A stretch of 14,950 bases of DNA. It comes from JBDTOX01 sp039933015 (lineage in GTDB: Bacteria; Pseudomonadota; Gammaproteobacteria; Burkholderiales; Methylophilaceae). The notes beneath the pieces are model-generated. The model saw only the letters and a program-made list of their open reading frames with translations, had not been told where the DNA came from and ran no database searches. Positions 1 to 7,024 of the stretch are shown here, in pieces; within the stretch, counting starts at the first letter, position 1; every line of letters begins with the position of its first letter. The stretch is taken from positions 1-14,950 of the forward strand of contig JBDTOX010000134.1 of the NCBI GenBank assembly GCA_039933015.1, written 5' to 3'. The translations under genes and the position numbers were made by a program.

Positions 1-74
1 TGTTGTTGGAAATTGCAGGAGAGTTGGGCGGTGGTGCAGTTGGCCTGTCGGGTCATTTTAAAGGGATGCTGTGA
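1..74 (+). CDS. C-terminal end of an upstream gene, truncated by the window edge
   Basis: The frame beginning at base 3 is open from the window edge to a TGA at 72-74 and encodes about 23 residues (LLEIAGELGGGAVGLSGHFK, then GML). The spacing of small and aliphatic residues (A..L......L...F) loosely resembles the C-terminal tail of a methyl-accepting chemotaxis protein, but the fragment is too short to assign. It ends 37 bases before gmaS on the same strand, so gmaS may be read through from it or from a promoter inside it. It could also be a chance open frame. Confidence 0.3.
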   Translation, partial: LLEIAGELGGGAVGLSGHFKGML

Positions 75-111
75 TGCGCAGCGGACATTTTGGATGTATA
101 AGGAGAAATTG

Positions 112-1446
112 ATGAAAACTGTGGCAGAGGCAAAGAAGTTTCTGAAAGACAACAATGTGAAATACATTCTGGCGCAGTTCGTGGATATTCACGGTGTAGC
201 CAAGGTTAAGTCGGTACCAGTGGCTCATCTGGAATCCATCCTTAAGAATGGCGCCGGGTTTGCCGGTGGTGCGATCTGGGGCATGGGTATTTTGCCTAAC
301 GGTCCGGATTATATGGCAGTGGGTGATTTGTCCACGCTGGGCCTGATTCCCTGGCAACCTGGCTATGCCCGCATTGTTTGCGATGGCCACGTAGAAGGCA
401 AGCCATACGGCTATGACTCGCGTGTGGTGCTCAAGCAGCAGATTGAAAGACTGAGTAAGAAGGGCTGGACGTTATATACAGGGCTTGAGCCAGAGTTTTC
501 CTTGCTGCGTAAAGACGAGCATGGCCACATACGTCCCAACGACCCAACCGATACATTGCTGAAGCCTTGCTACGACTACAAAGGCATCACCCGCAACAAT
601 GCATTCCTGGAGCGTTTAACGGAATCCCTGATCGCAGCAGGCCTTGATGTTTACCAGATCGACCATGAAGATGCTAACGCCCAATTTGAAATCAATTATA
701 CCTACGCTGACTGTTTGAAGAGTGCGGATGACTTCATCCTGTTCAAAATGGCAGCGAGCGAAATTGCCCATGAACTGGGCATGATCTGTTCCTTGATGCC
801 TAAGCCTTTCAACGATCGCCCAGGCAATGGCATGCACATGCATATGTCCATTGGTGACGGCAAAAAGAGCCTGTTCCATGACGACAGCGATGAGACGGGC
901 CATGGTTTATCCAAACTGGCCTATCACTTCCTGGGAGGTTTGCTGGAACACGCCCCGGCAATAACCGCCTTGGCTGCGCCTACCGTCAACTCATACAAAC
1001 GCTTGATAGTGAGCCGTTCACTGACTGGCTCAACCTGGGCACCGTCGTACATTTCCTATGGCAATAACAATCGCTCCACCATGGTGCGCATTCCTTATGG
1101 CCGACTGGAGCTGCGTCTGCCCGACGGCAGCTGTAACCCATATCTGACGGCGGCAGCGGTGATTGCAGCAGGTTTGGATGGCGTGGAACGCGAATTGCAC
1201 CCAGGCCCGGGTCATGCTACCAATCTGTATGACTTTTCGCCTGCCCAATTACAAGAACAAGGCATCGGCATCTTGCCACAGAGCTTGAAAGAAGCATTGG
1301 ATGCATTGGAAGCCGATACCGTGATTCGCGATGCTTTGGGTGACGGCTTAAGCAGTACATACCTGGAGTTGAAACATGCGGAGTGGGTGGAATTCCAACG
1401 CCATGTTTCTACTTGGGAAGTTAATCGTTACGTAGAATTTTTCTAG
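112..1446 (+). CDS. gmaS: Gamma-glutamylmethylamide synthetase
   Basis: This is a glutamine-synthetase-fold ligase joining methylamine to the gamma-carboxylate of glutamate with ATP, the entry step of the NMG pathway; it is cytoplasmic. From the ATG at 112 the protein has 444 aa, about the usual length of the family. The start is set by AAGGAG at 100-105; the frame is open further upstream but lacks a ribosome site there. The N-terminal beta-grasp region carries FVDIHGVAKVKSVP (23-36). The catalytic domain shows GLEPEF (124-129), EDANAQFEIN (186-195), KPFNDRPGNGMHMHMS (231-246), NSYKRL (293-298) and RIPYGRLELRLPDGSCNPYL (326-345), the metal, ATP and glutamate motifs of the GS superfamily. The gene directly precedes mgsABC, which separates it from ordinary glutamine synthetase (glnA) or PuuA-type gamma-glutamyl-polyamine synthetase. 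Function rests on motifs plus context. Confidence 0.93.
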   Translation: MKTVAEAKKFLKDNNVKYILAQFVDIHGVAKVKSVPVAHLESILKNGAGFAGGAIWGMGILPNGPDYMAVGDLSTLGLIPWQPGYARIVCDGHVEGKPYGYDSRVVLKQQIERLSKKGWTLYTGLEPEFSLLRKDEHGHIRPNDPTDTLLKPCYDYKGITRNNAFLERLTESLIAAGLDVYQIDHEDANAQFEINYTYADCLKSADDFILFKMAASEIAHELGMICSLMPKPFNDRPGNGMHMHMSIGDGKKSLFHDDSDETGHGLSKLAYHFLGGLLEHAPAITALAAPTVNSYKRLIVSRSLTGSTWAPSYISYGNNNRSTMVRIPYGRLELRLPDGSCNPYLTAAAVIAAGLDGVERELHPGPGHATNLYDFSPAQLQEQGIGILPQSLKEALDALEADTVIRDALGDGLSSTYLELKHAEWVEFQRHVSTWEVNRYVEFF

Positions 1447-1477
1447 TCCTCGTTGTTAATTTTGTAAGGAGAATGGT

Positions 1478-2374
1478 ATGTGTGGGATTGTTGGATTGCT
1501 GGTGAAGAACCAGAAAATGCGCGCCAATATTGGCGAGCTCATGTTGCCGATGCTCATCGGCATGACGGAAAGAGGTCCGGACTCTGCCGGCCTGGCCATA
1601 TTCGGTGCACCAGTGGCGGCTGATTCCAGAAAGTTCAGCCTGTTTTCAGGCGAAGAGGATTTCAACTGGGTCAAGCTGGGACATGATTTTGAAAAGCATC
1701 TGAGCACCAAGGCCACGATCGCTCCTAAGGCCAACCACGCGGTGTTGACCACATCGCTGGAGCCTGAGACGGTCAAGGCCTGGATCAAGGACAATTATCC
1801 TAATCTGCACCTGCTGTCAGTGGGCCAGCTTATGGATATCTACAAGGATGTCGGCACTCCGGCTGAAGTCGCTGCACGTTATGACTTCAAAAACTTCAGC
1901 GGCAGTCACCTGGTAGGCCATACACGCATGGCAACCGAGTCTGCCATCACCCCGGCCCACGCACACCCATTTACTGCAGGCGAAGATTGGTGCCTGGTGC
2001 ATAACGGTTCTTTATCCAACGCCAATACCATCCGCCGCAAACTGCAGCACGAAGGCATTGCCTTTGAAACAGATAACGATACCGAAGCTGCTTGCCGTTT
2101 CCTGCAATGGCGTATGCGTGAAGGCGACGATCTTGAAACTGCCTTGAACCATGGCTTTGACGAGCTGGATGGCTTTTATACCCTGTTGATGGGTACCAGC
2201 GACCAGCTTGCGCTGGTGCGCGATCCATACGGCTGCAAACCGGCAATGATTGCTGAGCATGATGATTATGTTGCGATCGCTTCAGAATTCCGCTCGCTGG
2301 CACATTTACCCGATATCAAAAACGCAAAGGTGTTCGAGCCTTCCCCTAAGGAGATGTATGTATGGAAACTCTAA
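1478..2374 (+). CDS. mgsA: N-methylglutamate synthase subunit A, class II glutamine amidotransferase domain
   Basis: This is the amidotransferase subunit of N-methylglutamate synthase, corresponding to the N-terminal domain of glutamate synthase GltB. The 298-aa protein begins Met-Cys-Gly, so Cys2 becomes the N-terminal nucleophile after Met removal, as in Ntn-hydrolase amidotransferases. GHTRMATESAITPAHAHPF (147-165) matches the substrate-binding stretch ending in AHPF of class II enzymes, HNGSLSN (175-181) replaces the usual HNGE loop, and TDNDTEAACRFL (198-209) matches the conserved acidic segment. AAGGAG lies at 1466-1471, six bases before the ATG at 1478. The gene follows gmaS by 31 bases and its 3' end overlaps mgsB. 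In the family it is expected to release or channel the amine from gamma-glutamylmethylamide or glutamine; which one is used cannot be read from sequence. Confidence 0.92.
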   Translation: MCGIVGLLVKNQKMRANIGELMLPMLIGMTERGPDSAGLAIFGAPVAADSRKFSLFSGEEDFNWVKLGHDFEKHLSTKATIAPKANHAVLTTSLEPETVKAWIKDNYPNLHLLSVGQLMDIYKDVGTPAEVAARYDFKNFSGSHLVGHTRMATESAITPAHAHPFTAGEDWCLVHNGSLSNANTIRRKLQHEGIAFETDNDTEAACRFLQWRMREGDDLETALNHGFDELDGFYTLLMGTSDQLALVRDPYGCKPAMIAEHDDYVAIASEFRSLAHLPDIKNAKVFEPSPKEMYVWKL

Positions 2375-3054
2375 AATTTGATCTGGCCACCAAGCCGCTG
2401 CGTGAAGTGAACCAGTTCCTCCACGGCGACGCGAGTGGCTTAGATGGAAAAACAGTAGAAATCGAAAATCCCAATGGTGCGCATAATATTGCAGTGGGCT
2501 TAAAGGCCGATGTGCAAGTTACCATCAAAGGCCACGCTGGTTATTACGCAGCAGGTATGAACCAGTTGGCAAAAGTGGTCGTGGAAGGCAGCGTCGGTAG
2601 CGGTGTTGCCGAAAACATGATGTCTGGCCACGTGCATGTTAAAGGCTTTGCTTCTAATGCGGCAGGTGCCACGGCAAACGGTGGTCTGCTGGTCATTGAT
2701 GGCGATGCAGGCTTGCGCACCGCTATCGCGCTAAAAGGCGCGGATATTGTGGTCGGTGGCTCAGTGGGCAGTTTTTCAGCCTTTATGGCGCAAGCTGGTA
2801 ATCTCGTGATCCTCGGCGATGCTGGCGAAGGTCTGGGTGACTCCATCTATGAAGCCAGGCTTTTTGTGCGCGGCACAGTGAAAAGCCTGGGCGCCGATTG
2901 TGAAGAAAAAACCATGGGTGCTGAAGAGCGCAAGATTCTGGTAGATCTGCTGGCCAAAAGCGGGCATAAAGATGTGAGCCCGGACAGCTTCAAGCTCTAT
3001 GGCTCTGCCCGTAACCTCTATAACTTCCATGTCGATAACGCAGGAGCCTATTAA
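2362..3054 (+). CDS. mgsB: N-methylglutamate synthase subunit B, GltB C-terminal-like beta-helix domain
   Basis: This 230-aa protein corresponds to the GXGXG (alpha-subunit C-terminal) domain of glutamate synthase. A right-handed beta-helix is suggested by regularly repeated glycine-rich turns, for example GHAGYYAAGMNQLAKVVVEG, VEGSVGSGVAENM, GGLLVIDGDAG, VVGGSVGSFSAFMAQAG and VILGDAGEGLGDSIYEARLF between about residues 55 and 170. The role is structural and channel-forming between the amidotransferase and FMN subunits. The ATG at 2362 lies within the end of mgsA, giving a 13-base overlap; AAGGAG at 2348-2353 sits eight bases upstream, so A and B are probably translationally coupled for stoichiometric assembly. 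The stop at 3052-3054 is one base before the mgsC start. Confidence 0.9.
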   Translation: METLKFDLATKPLREVNQFLHGDASGLDGKTVEIENPNGAHNIAVGLKADVQVTIKGHAGYYAAGMNQLAKVVVEGSVGSGVAENMMSGHVHVKGFASNAAGATANGGLLVIDGDAGLRTAIALKGADIVVGGSVGSFSAFMAQAGNLVILGDAGEGLGDSIYEARLFVRGTVKSLGADCEEKTMGAEERKILVDLLAKSGHKDVSPDSFKLYGSARNLYNFHVDNAGAY

Positions 3055-3055
3055 A

Positions 3056-4408
3056 ATGTCCAAACCTTTAGATTCAGCGGCTACGCATCATATTCCGAAT
3101 ACAGAACCACGTATTTCCGCGACGTTTGATAAGAGTACCAATGCTGAAATACGACGCGCTGCAGCAACTGGTATCTACGACATTCGCGGCGGCGGTTCCA
3201 AGCGTAAGCTGCCGCATTTCGATGACCTGCTGTTCCTCGGTGCATCTGTAAGCCGTTACCCGCTGGAAGGTTACCGTGAAAAATGCGGTACCGATGTAGT
3301 ACTCGGCACACGTTTCGCCAAGAAGCCTATTTATCTTAAAACTCCGGTGACCATTGCCGGCATGAGCTTCGGTTCATTGTCAGGCCCGGCCAAGGAATCA
3401 TTAGGTCGTGGTGCCAGTGCAGCGGGTACCAGCACTACTACTGGTGACGGCGGCATGACGCAAGAAGAACGCGGGCATTCGACTACTCTGGTGTATCAAT
3501 ACCTGCCATCACGCTATGGCATGAACCCGGATGATCTGCGCAAGGCTGATGCCATTGAAGTGGTCGTCGGCCAGGGTGCAAAGCCAGGCGGCGGCGGTAT
3601 GTTGCTTGGTCAAAAGATCACCAAGCGTGTAGCGAAGATGCGCTGTTTGCCAGAAGGCATCGATCAGCGCTCCTCCTGCCGTCATCCTGACTGGACCGGT
3701 CCGGACGATCTTGAAATCAAGATTGCCGAAATCCGCGAAATCACCGATTGGGAAAAACCGATTTATGTGAAGATCGGTGCCACACGCCCTTACTTTGACG
3801 TTGCCCTGGCAGTCAAAGCCGGCGCTGATGTAGTGGTTCTGGATGGTATGCAGGGTGGTACTGCTGCAACGCAGGAAGTGTTCATCGAGCATGTGGGTAT
3901 TCCTATCCTTGGCGCGATTCGCCCTGCAGTACAGGCCCTGCAAGATTTGGGCATGCACCGCAAAGTGCAGCTGATTGTTTCCGGTGGTATTCGCAATGGC
4001 GCCGATGTGGCCAAAGCATTGGCACTGGGTGCGGATGCGGTGGCGATTGGTACAGCTGCGCTGATCGCACTGGGCGACAACGAACCACATCTGGAAGAAG
4101 AGTACCAGAAGCTGGGTACCACGGCTGGCGCCTATGATGACTGGCATGAAGGCAAGGATCCCGCTGGTATCACCACGCAGGATGCGGAACTCATGAAACG
4201 CGTCGACCCGGTCAAGGCAGGTCATCGTCTGGCTAATTACATATCGGTGATGACCATGGAAGCGCAAGTGGTTGCACGCGCTTGCGGCAAATCCCACCTG
4301 CACAATCTTGAGCCGGAAGATCTGGTAGCGCTGACTATTGAAGCTGCTGCCATGGCGAAAGTGCCGTTGGCTGGTACTACCTGGATTCCAGGAGTAACAA
4401 AGATCTGA
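3056..4408 (+). CDS. mgsC: N-methylglutamate synthase subunit C, FMN-binding glutamate synthase domain
   Basis: This is the catalytic FMN subunit, 450 aa from the ATG at 3056. That start is preferred because CAGGAG at 3041-3046 precedes it and it follows the mgsB stop directly. FMN-barrel signatures are clear: TPVTIAGMSFGSLSGPAK (96-113), GQGAKPGGGGMLLGQK (172-187), VLDGMQGGTAATQEVF (261-276) and VSGGIRNGADVAKALALGAD (308-327). The C-terminal ACGKSHLHNLEPEDL (409-423) also matches the glutamate synthase family. The region that in GltB holds the 3Fe-4S cysteines (between ALGAD and ITTQD) is replaced by a cysteine-free insert at about 340-371, which suggests no GltB-type cluster. The net family reaction converts glutamate plus an alkylamine donor to N-methylglutamate. 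It probably forms one complex with MgsA and MgsB. Confidence 0.92.
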   Translation: MSKPLDSAATHHIPNTEPRISATFDKSTNAEIRRAAATGIYDIRGGGSKRKLPHFDDLLFLGASVSRYPLEGYREKCGTDVVLGTRFAKKPIYLKTPVTIAGMSFGSLSGPAKESLGRGASAAGTSTTTGDGGMTQEERGHSTTLVYQYLPSRYGMNPDDLRKADAIEVVVGQGAKPGGGGMLLGQKITKRVAKMRCLPEGIDQRSSCRHPDWTGPDDLEIKIAEIREITDWEKPIYVKIGATRPYFDVALAVKAGADVVVLDGMQGGTAATQEVFIEHVGIPILGAIRPAVQALQDLGMHRKVQLIVSGGIRNGADVAKALALGADAVAIGTAALIALGDNEPHLEEEYQKLGTTAGAYDDWHEGKDPAGITTQDAELMKRVDPVKAGHRLANYISVMTMEAQVVARACGKSHLHNLEPEDLVALTIEAAAMAKVPLAGTTWIPGVTKI

Positions 4409-4432
4409 TAGTGTGATTTTTTAAGTTATAGT
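4405..4432 (+). promoter_or_regulatory. Candidate sigma-70 promoter for the spacer RNA or downstream cluster
   Basis: CTGATA (4405-4410, 4 of 6 to TTGACA) and TATAGT (4427-4432, 5 of 6 to TATAAT) are separated by 16 bases, with the -35 box overlapping the mgsC stop codon. Initiation would fall near 4438-4440, about 20 bases before the large hairpin. This is a consensus match only. Confidence 0.35.
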
Positions 4433-4438
4433 CTCCCC

Positions 4439-4575
4439 CGGTCTATGGCTGGGTTCATGGAGGATATGCGTAATGAATGGTTTGTCTTACTGTAAAGCAG
4501 TTTTGACCTCCTCTTTTCTCTGCTTGAGAATGAGACAACCAATCGTTTTTAGAGCGCATATCCTCTATTTTTTAT
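4439..4575 (+). ncRNA. Candidate structured RNA with an anti-Shine-Dalgarno apical loop
   Basis: Three nested stems can be drawn. P1 pairs 4457-4470 with 4555-4568 and contains a perfect 11-bp core (GAGGATATGCG against CGCATATCCTC). P2 pairs 4478-4488 with 4532-4541 with one bulged base. P3 pairs 4495-4500 with 4520-4525 (AAGCAG against CTGCTT). The 19-base apical loop includes ACCTCCT (4506-4512), the anti-Shine-Dalgarno sequence of the 16S rRNA 3' end. Six T residues (4568-4573) follow P1 directly, as in an intrinsic terminator. GGAGG at 4459-4463 in P1 could alternatively pair with CCTCC in the loop. Possible roles are a small RNA, an mgs operon terminator, or a regulatory leader for the transporter cluster. 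I do not recognise a known RNA family. Confidence 0.45.
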
Positions 4576-4695
4576 TGCCTTACCCTAAACGTCTTCATTA
4601 CGAGTTATGTCCGCCTTTTGGCTGACTATCCCCACAACTGGACTTGTTGTGCATAACTCTTAGTTACATAAAAAAAACCGGGTCAGGAGATGAAA

Positions 4696-5013
4696 ATGAA
4701 ACAGGATCTAAAGTCCAGGATGCAGCGTATGTTTGTGCAGGACTGCTGCATGGCATATGTCGATGTGATCCTTTTATGGGCAGCCATACTATTCGTACTG
4801 ATTAGCATTCTTCAAATCGTGCATGACAGCAATATTCGCCTGGTCATGTATATCGCCAGCACCATGCTTTTGGTGTTCAACACCGCCTCAGTTACAGCTA
4901 TGACCAAGCATTTGGCCGAAGACAAGCAGTATATCTATGGCCTGGATATCGAGAATCTGGATGCCAATAAAGCCGCAGCTGCTGAGCTCAAAAAATCCAG
5001 AGCCACTACATAG
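4696..5013 (+). CDS. Small two-helix membrane protein, first gene of the permease cluster
   Basis: I do not recognise the family. The ATG at 4696 is chosen over the in-frame ATG at 4690 because CAGGAG (4684-4689) abuts 4690 but leaves six bases before 4696; this gives 105 aa. A basic N-terminus (KQDLKSRMQRMF) leads into a hydrophobic helix at about 19-41 and a second at about 48-68 (RLVMYIASTMLLVF region). A charged, Ala/Lys-rich tail of about 37 residues follows, and both termini are predicted cytoplasmic. It begins a same-strand run of five genes ending with uspA. A 6-bp hairpin (CACAAC/GTTGTG, 4633-4638 with 4646-4651) lies in its leader. From context it may be an accessory subunit of the permease; this is inference. 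Confidence 0.8.
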   Translation: MKQDLKSRMQRMFVQDCCMAYVDVILLWAAILFVLISILQIVHDSNIRLVMYIASTMLLVFNTASVTAMTKHLAEDKQYIYGLDIENLDANKAAAAELKKSRATT

Positions 5014-5029
5014 ATAAGGGAGATGCATC

Positions 5030-5410
5030 ATGAAGCAAAATTATGTTCCGCCAAAGCAGGGCTGGTTTGGCCAGGTGTTCGACAGTCTTTTTATTCTGGC
5101 TCTGGTTTTCGCCAGCCTGTTGATTCCGTTAATACTCAAGACTGAAGCGGCGGCAGAAGCCGTAGCCGATACAGCCAAGGTGACGTGGGAATCGCTGCAC
5201 TTATCCGCGATTGAACAGGCGCAATGGATAAAGTTGGGCTATGACCCGGAAAAGACTGCTGCTCTTATCAACAGCAAGTTCGATTACTCCATAGACCCAT
5301 TGTGGCTGGGCATCACGATACTTGTCATTGTTGGTTATTTTGTATTCATGCTCAAAGTATCAGAGAAGGAATATAGAGAAGTCATCGCCGAGAAATTCGG
5401 CGATAAATAA
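5030..5410 (+). CDS. Small two-helix membrane protein with a central extracytoplasmic segment
   Basis: The family is not recognised. The 126-aa product starts at the ATG at 5030 behind AAGGGAG (5016-5022), 16 bases after the preceding gene. A hydrophobic helix at about 18-36 (SLFILALVFASLLIPLIL) and another at about 91-108 (LWLGITILVIVGYFVFML) flank about 55 polar residues rich in Ala, Glu and Lys. The C-terminal KVSEKEYREVIAEKFGDK is charged and probably cytoplasmic, which puts the middle loop in the periplasm. There is no cleavable signal peptide or lipobox. Placement between two other small membrane proteins and an APC permease suggests a transporter or membrane-complex subunit; a periplasmic loop of this size could contact substrate or another protein, which is speculation. 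Confidence 0.8.
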   Translation: MKQNYVPPKQGWFGQVFDSLFILALVFASLLIPLILKTEAAAEAVADTAKVTWESLHLSAIEQAQWIKLGYDPEKTAALINSKFDYSIDPLWLGITILVIVGYFVFMLKVSEKEYREVIAEKFGDK

Positions 5411-5439
5411 ATTAACCAGCGCACGCGTTAGGAGTGATT

Positions 5440-5583
5440 ATGGATTTTCTAGATGTTCTGTCTTATCTGGCTTGGGGGGTGGCGGCAATCCTGCTGTTAT
5501 GGATTGTGGTCGACGCTTTGAGCGTATCTAAACAATATGATGAAGAGTTCCTGATGAGTTCGCGCGAAGGCGAAGAACATTAA
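5440..5583 (+). CDS. 47-residue single-helix membrane microprotein
   Basis: This short gene is supported by a ribosome site (TTAGGAG, 5428-5434) five bases before the ATG at 5440 and by its fit in the operon, 29 bases after one gene and 36 before the next. The product is 47 aa: a short N-terminus (MDFLDVL), one hydrophobic helix at about 8-28 (SYLAWGVAAILLLWIVVDAL), and a charged tail ending SSREGEEH. The size and topology resemble the very small stabilising subunits found with some bacterial transporters and respiratory complexes, but I cannot name a family. Most gene finders with a length cut-off would miss it. Confidence 0.72.
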   Translation: MDFLDVLSYLAWGVAAILLLWIVVDALSVSKQYDEEFLMSSREGEEH

Positions 5584-5619
5584 CGGGCTATTAGCTGCAT
5601 TCATGAGGGAGGAAGATTG

Positions 5620-7014
5620 ATGAGTACAACAGTCGCAGGAGAAGCAAATAAGCAGCGAATTTCGATGCTTAAAGTACTTAACCCGTTCCATATTTGGGCT
5701 TTAGGTGTCGGGATTGTTCTTGTTGGTGAATTCATGGGCTGGAATTTCTCCGTCGCAAAAGGCGGAGCATACGGTTCATTGATTGCATGTTGGGTAATCG
5801 GGCTGCTTTATACCTGTGTTGCAATGATAGATTCGGAAGTCACTTCGACAGTTGCAGCAGCAGGGGGGCAATACACCCAAGCCAAGCATATCATCGGGCC
5901 GCTCATGGCGTTTAATGTGGGCTTGTATCTGGTCATGGCGTACACCATGCTGGCTGCGGCTGATGCCTTGGTGGTGGGAGACCTGATGACGTCTGGTGCA
6001 GCGGTAATGGGCCATCCGGGACTTGATCCCAAACCCTTTGTGGTATTGACGATTGCATTCCTCGCGTGGCTGAATTATCGAGGCGTGTTCATGACGTTGA
6101 CACTCAACTTTGTCATTACCCTGATAGCGTTTGTATCCATTCTGGTGCTGTTCATTGCAGTCGACCCCTTGCATCAAGGGGCGGTGTTACAACACCAGGC
6201 GCTGTTGACTGACCTGCCATACGGCTGGATCGGTGTGATAGCATCGCTGCAATTCGGCATGTGGTACTACCTGGGCATTGAAGGTACGTGCCAGGCGGCA
6301 GAAGAAGTCAGGTCAGCAGGCCGCGCTATCCCACTGGGCACCATGGGCGGCATGATTACCTTGCTGGTAGCAGCTTCCCTCACCTGGTTTATTTGCTCCG
6401 GTTTAATTCCATGGCAATACCTGGGTCAGGCAACCACTCCGCTTTATGATGCTGCCAGCCTTCTTGGTAACACCAAGCTACAGTTGCTGTTGTTCATAGC
6501 GACCATGTTTGCTGCTATCGCGTCGGCCAACGGCTGTATCAACGATGCTTCCAGAGCCTGGTTTTCCCTCGGGCGTGACCGCTATATGCCGGTATTCTTT
6601 GGCGCAATCCACCCGCGTTATCGTACGCCATACCGGTCTATCATATTTCTAGTGCCTATTGCAGTGGCATTCGCGTTTACCGGCCTGCTTGATCAGGTGA
6701 TTACGTTTTCTATCCTGTCGGGCTTGCTGGGCTACACGTTCATGTCATTCAACATGGTCAAGTTCAGGAAAATGTGGCCATTGGGCAGCATACATCGGGG
6801 CTATATACATCCGTTCCACCCGTTGCCGGCGATTACTCTGTTCATCCTTTGCTCTGCCACGTACTTCGCTACGTTCCTTGGCTACGGCTCCTCGTTGCTA
6901 TCGATCATGGCTTTTTACATAGTCGCATCGATCTGGTTTACCCTGCGTCGCTATAAATTCGTCAAGCGTGCCGATCAATTCACCATGCCATGGCCACGCC
7001 CTAAAGGCTATTAA
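5620..7014 (+). CDS. APC-superfamily permease, ethanolamine-permease-like; possible methylamine or amino acid uptake
   Basis: This is a 464-aa inner-membrane transporter of the amino acid/polyamine/organocation superfamily with about 12 hydrophobic segments. The first helix carries GEFMGWNFSVAKGG (about 36-49), close to the GEYFGWN signature of ethanolamine permeases (EAT family). Other APC features include the early acidic, small-residue helix (IDSEVTSTVAAAGGQY), the motif GIEGTCQAAEEVRSAGRAIP around helix 6-7, and ASANGCINDASRAWFSLGRD followed by YRTPYRS in the second half. The ATG at 5620 follows GAGGGAGGA (5605-5613); a TTG codon just upstream is in frame but worse placed. The substrate cannot be read from sequence; proximity to the NMG genes suggests methylamine, a related amine, or glutamate-type compounds. 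uspA follows after ten bases. Confidence 0.85.
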   Translation: MSTTVAGEANKQRISMLKVLNPFHIWALGVGIVLVGEFMGWNFSVAKGGAYGSLIACWVIGLLYTCVAMIDSEVTSTVAAAGGQYTQAKHIIGPLMAFNVGLYLVMAYTMLAAADALVVGDLMTSGAAVMGHPGLDPKPFVVLTIAFLAWLNYRGVFMTLTLNFVITLIAFVSILVLFIAVDPLHQGAVLQHQALLTDLPYGWIGVIASLQFGMWYYLGIEGTCQAAEEVRSAGRAIPLGTMGGMITLLVAASLTWFICSGLIPWQYLGQATTPLYDAASLLGNTKLQLLLFIATMFAAIASANGCINDASRAWFSLGRDRYMPVFFGAIHPRYRTPYRSIIFLVPIAVAFAFTGLLDQVITFSILSGLLGYTFMSFNMVKFRKMWPLGSIHRGYIHPFHPLPAITLFILCSATYFATFLGYGSSLLSIMAFYIVASIWFTLRRYKFVKRADQFTMPWPRPKGY

Positions 7015-7024
7015 GGAGAATTAA

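Noticed and set aside
38..62. Possible sigma-54 promoter (TTGGCC...) before gmaS
   Set aside because: The invariant GC at -12 is absent at the required distance from GG.
3509..4303. Long open frame of 264 codons on the minus strand inside mgsC
   Set aside because: It lies fully antisense to a well-conserved FMN domain, has no ribosome site and shows no family-like motifs; it is a codon-bias shadow.
4620..4660. Replication-origin-like TATCCCCACAAC and TTGTGCATAA strings
   Set aside because: They match the DnaA box poorly, occur once each, and have no dnaA/dnaN or AT-rich origin context.
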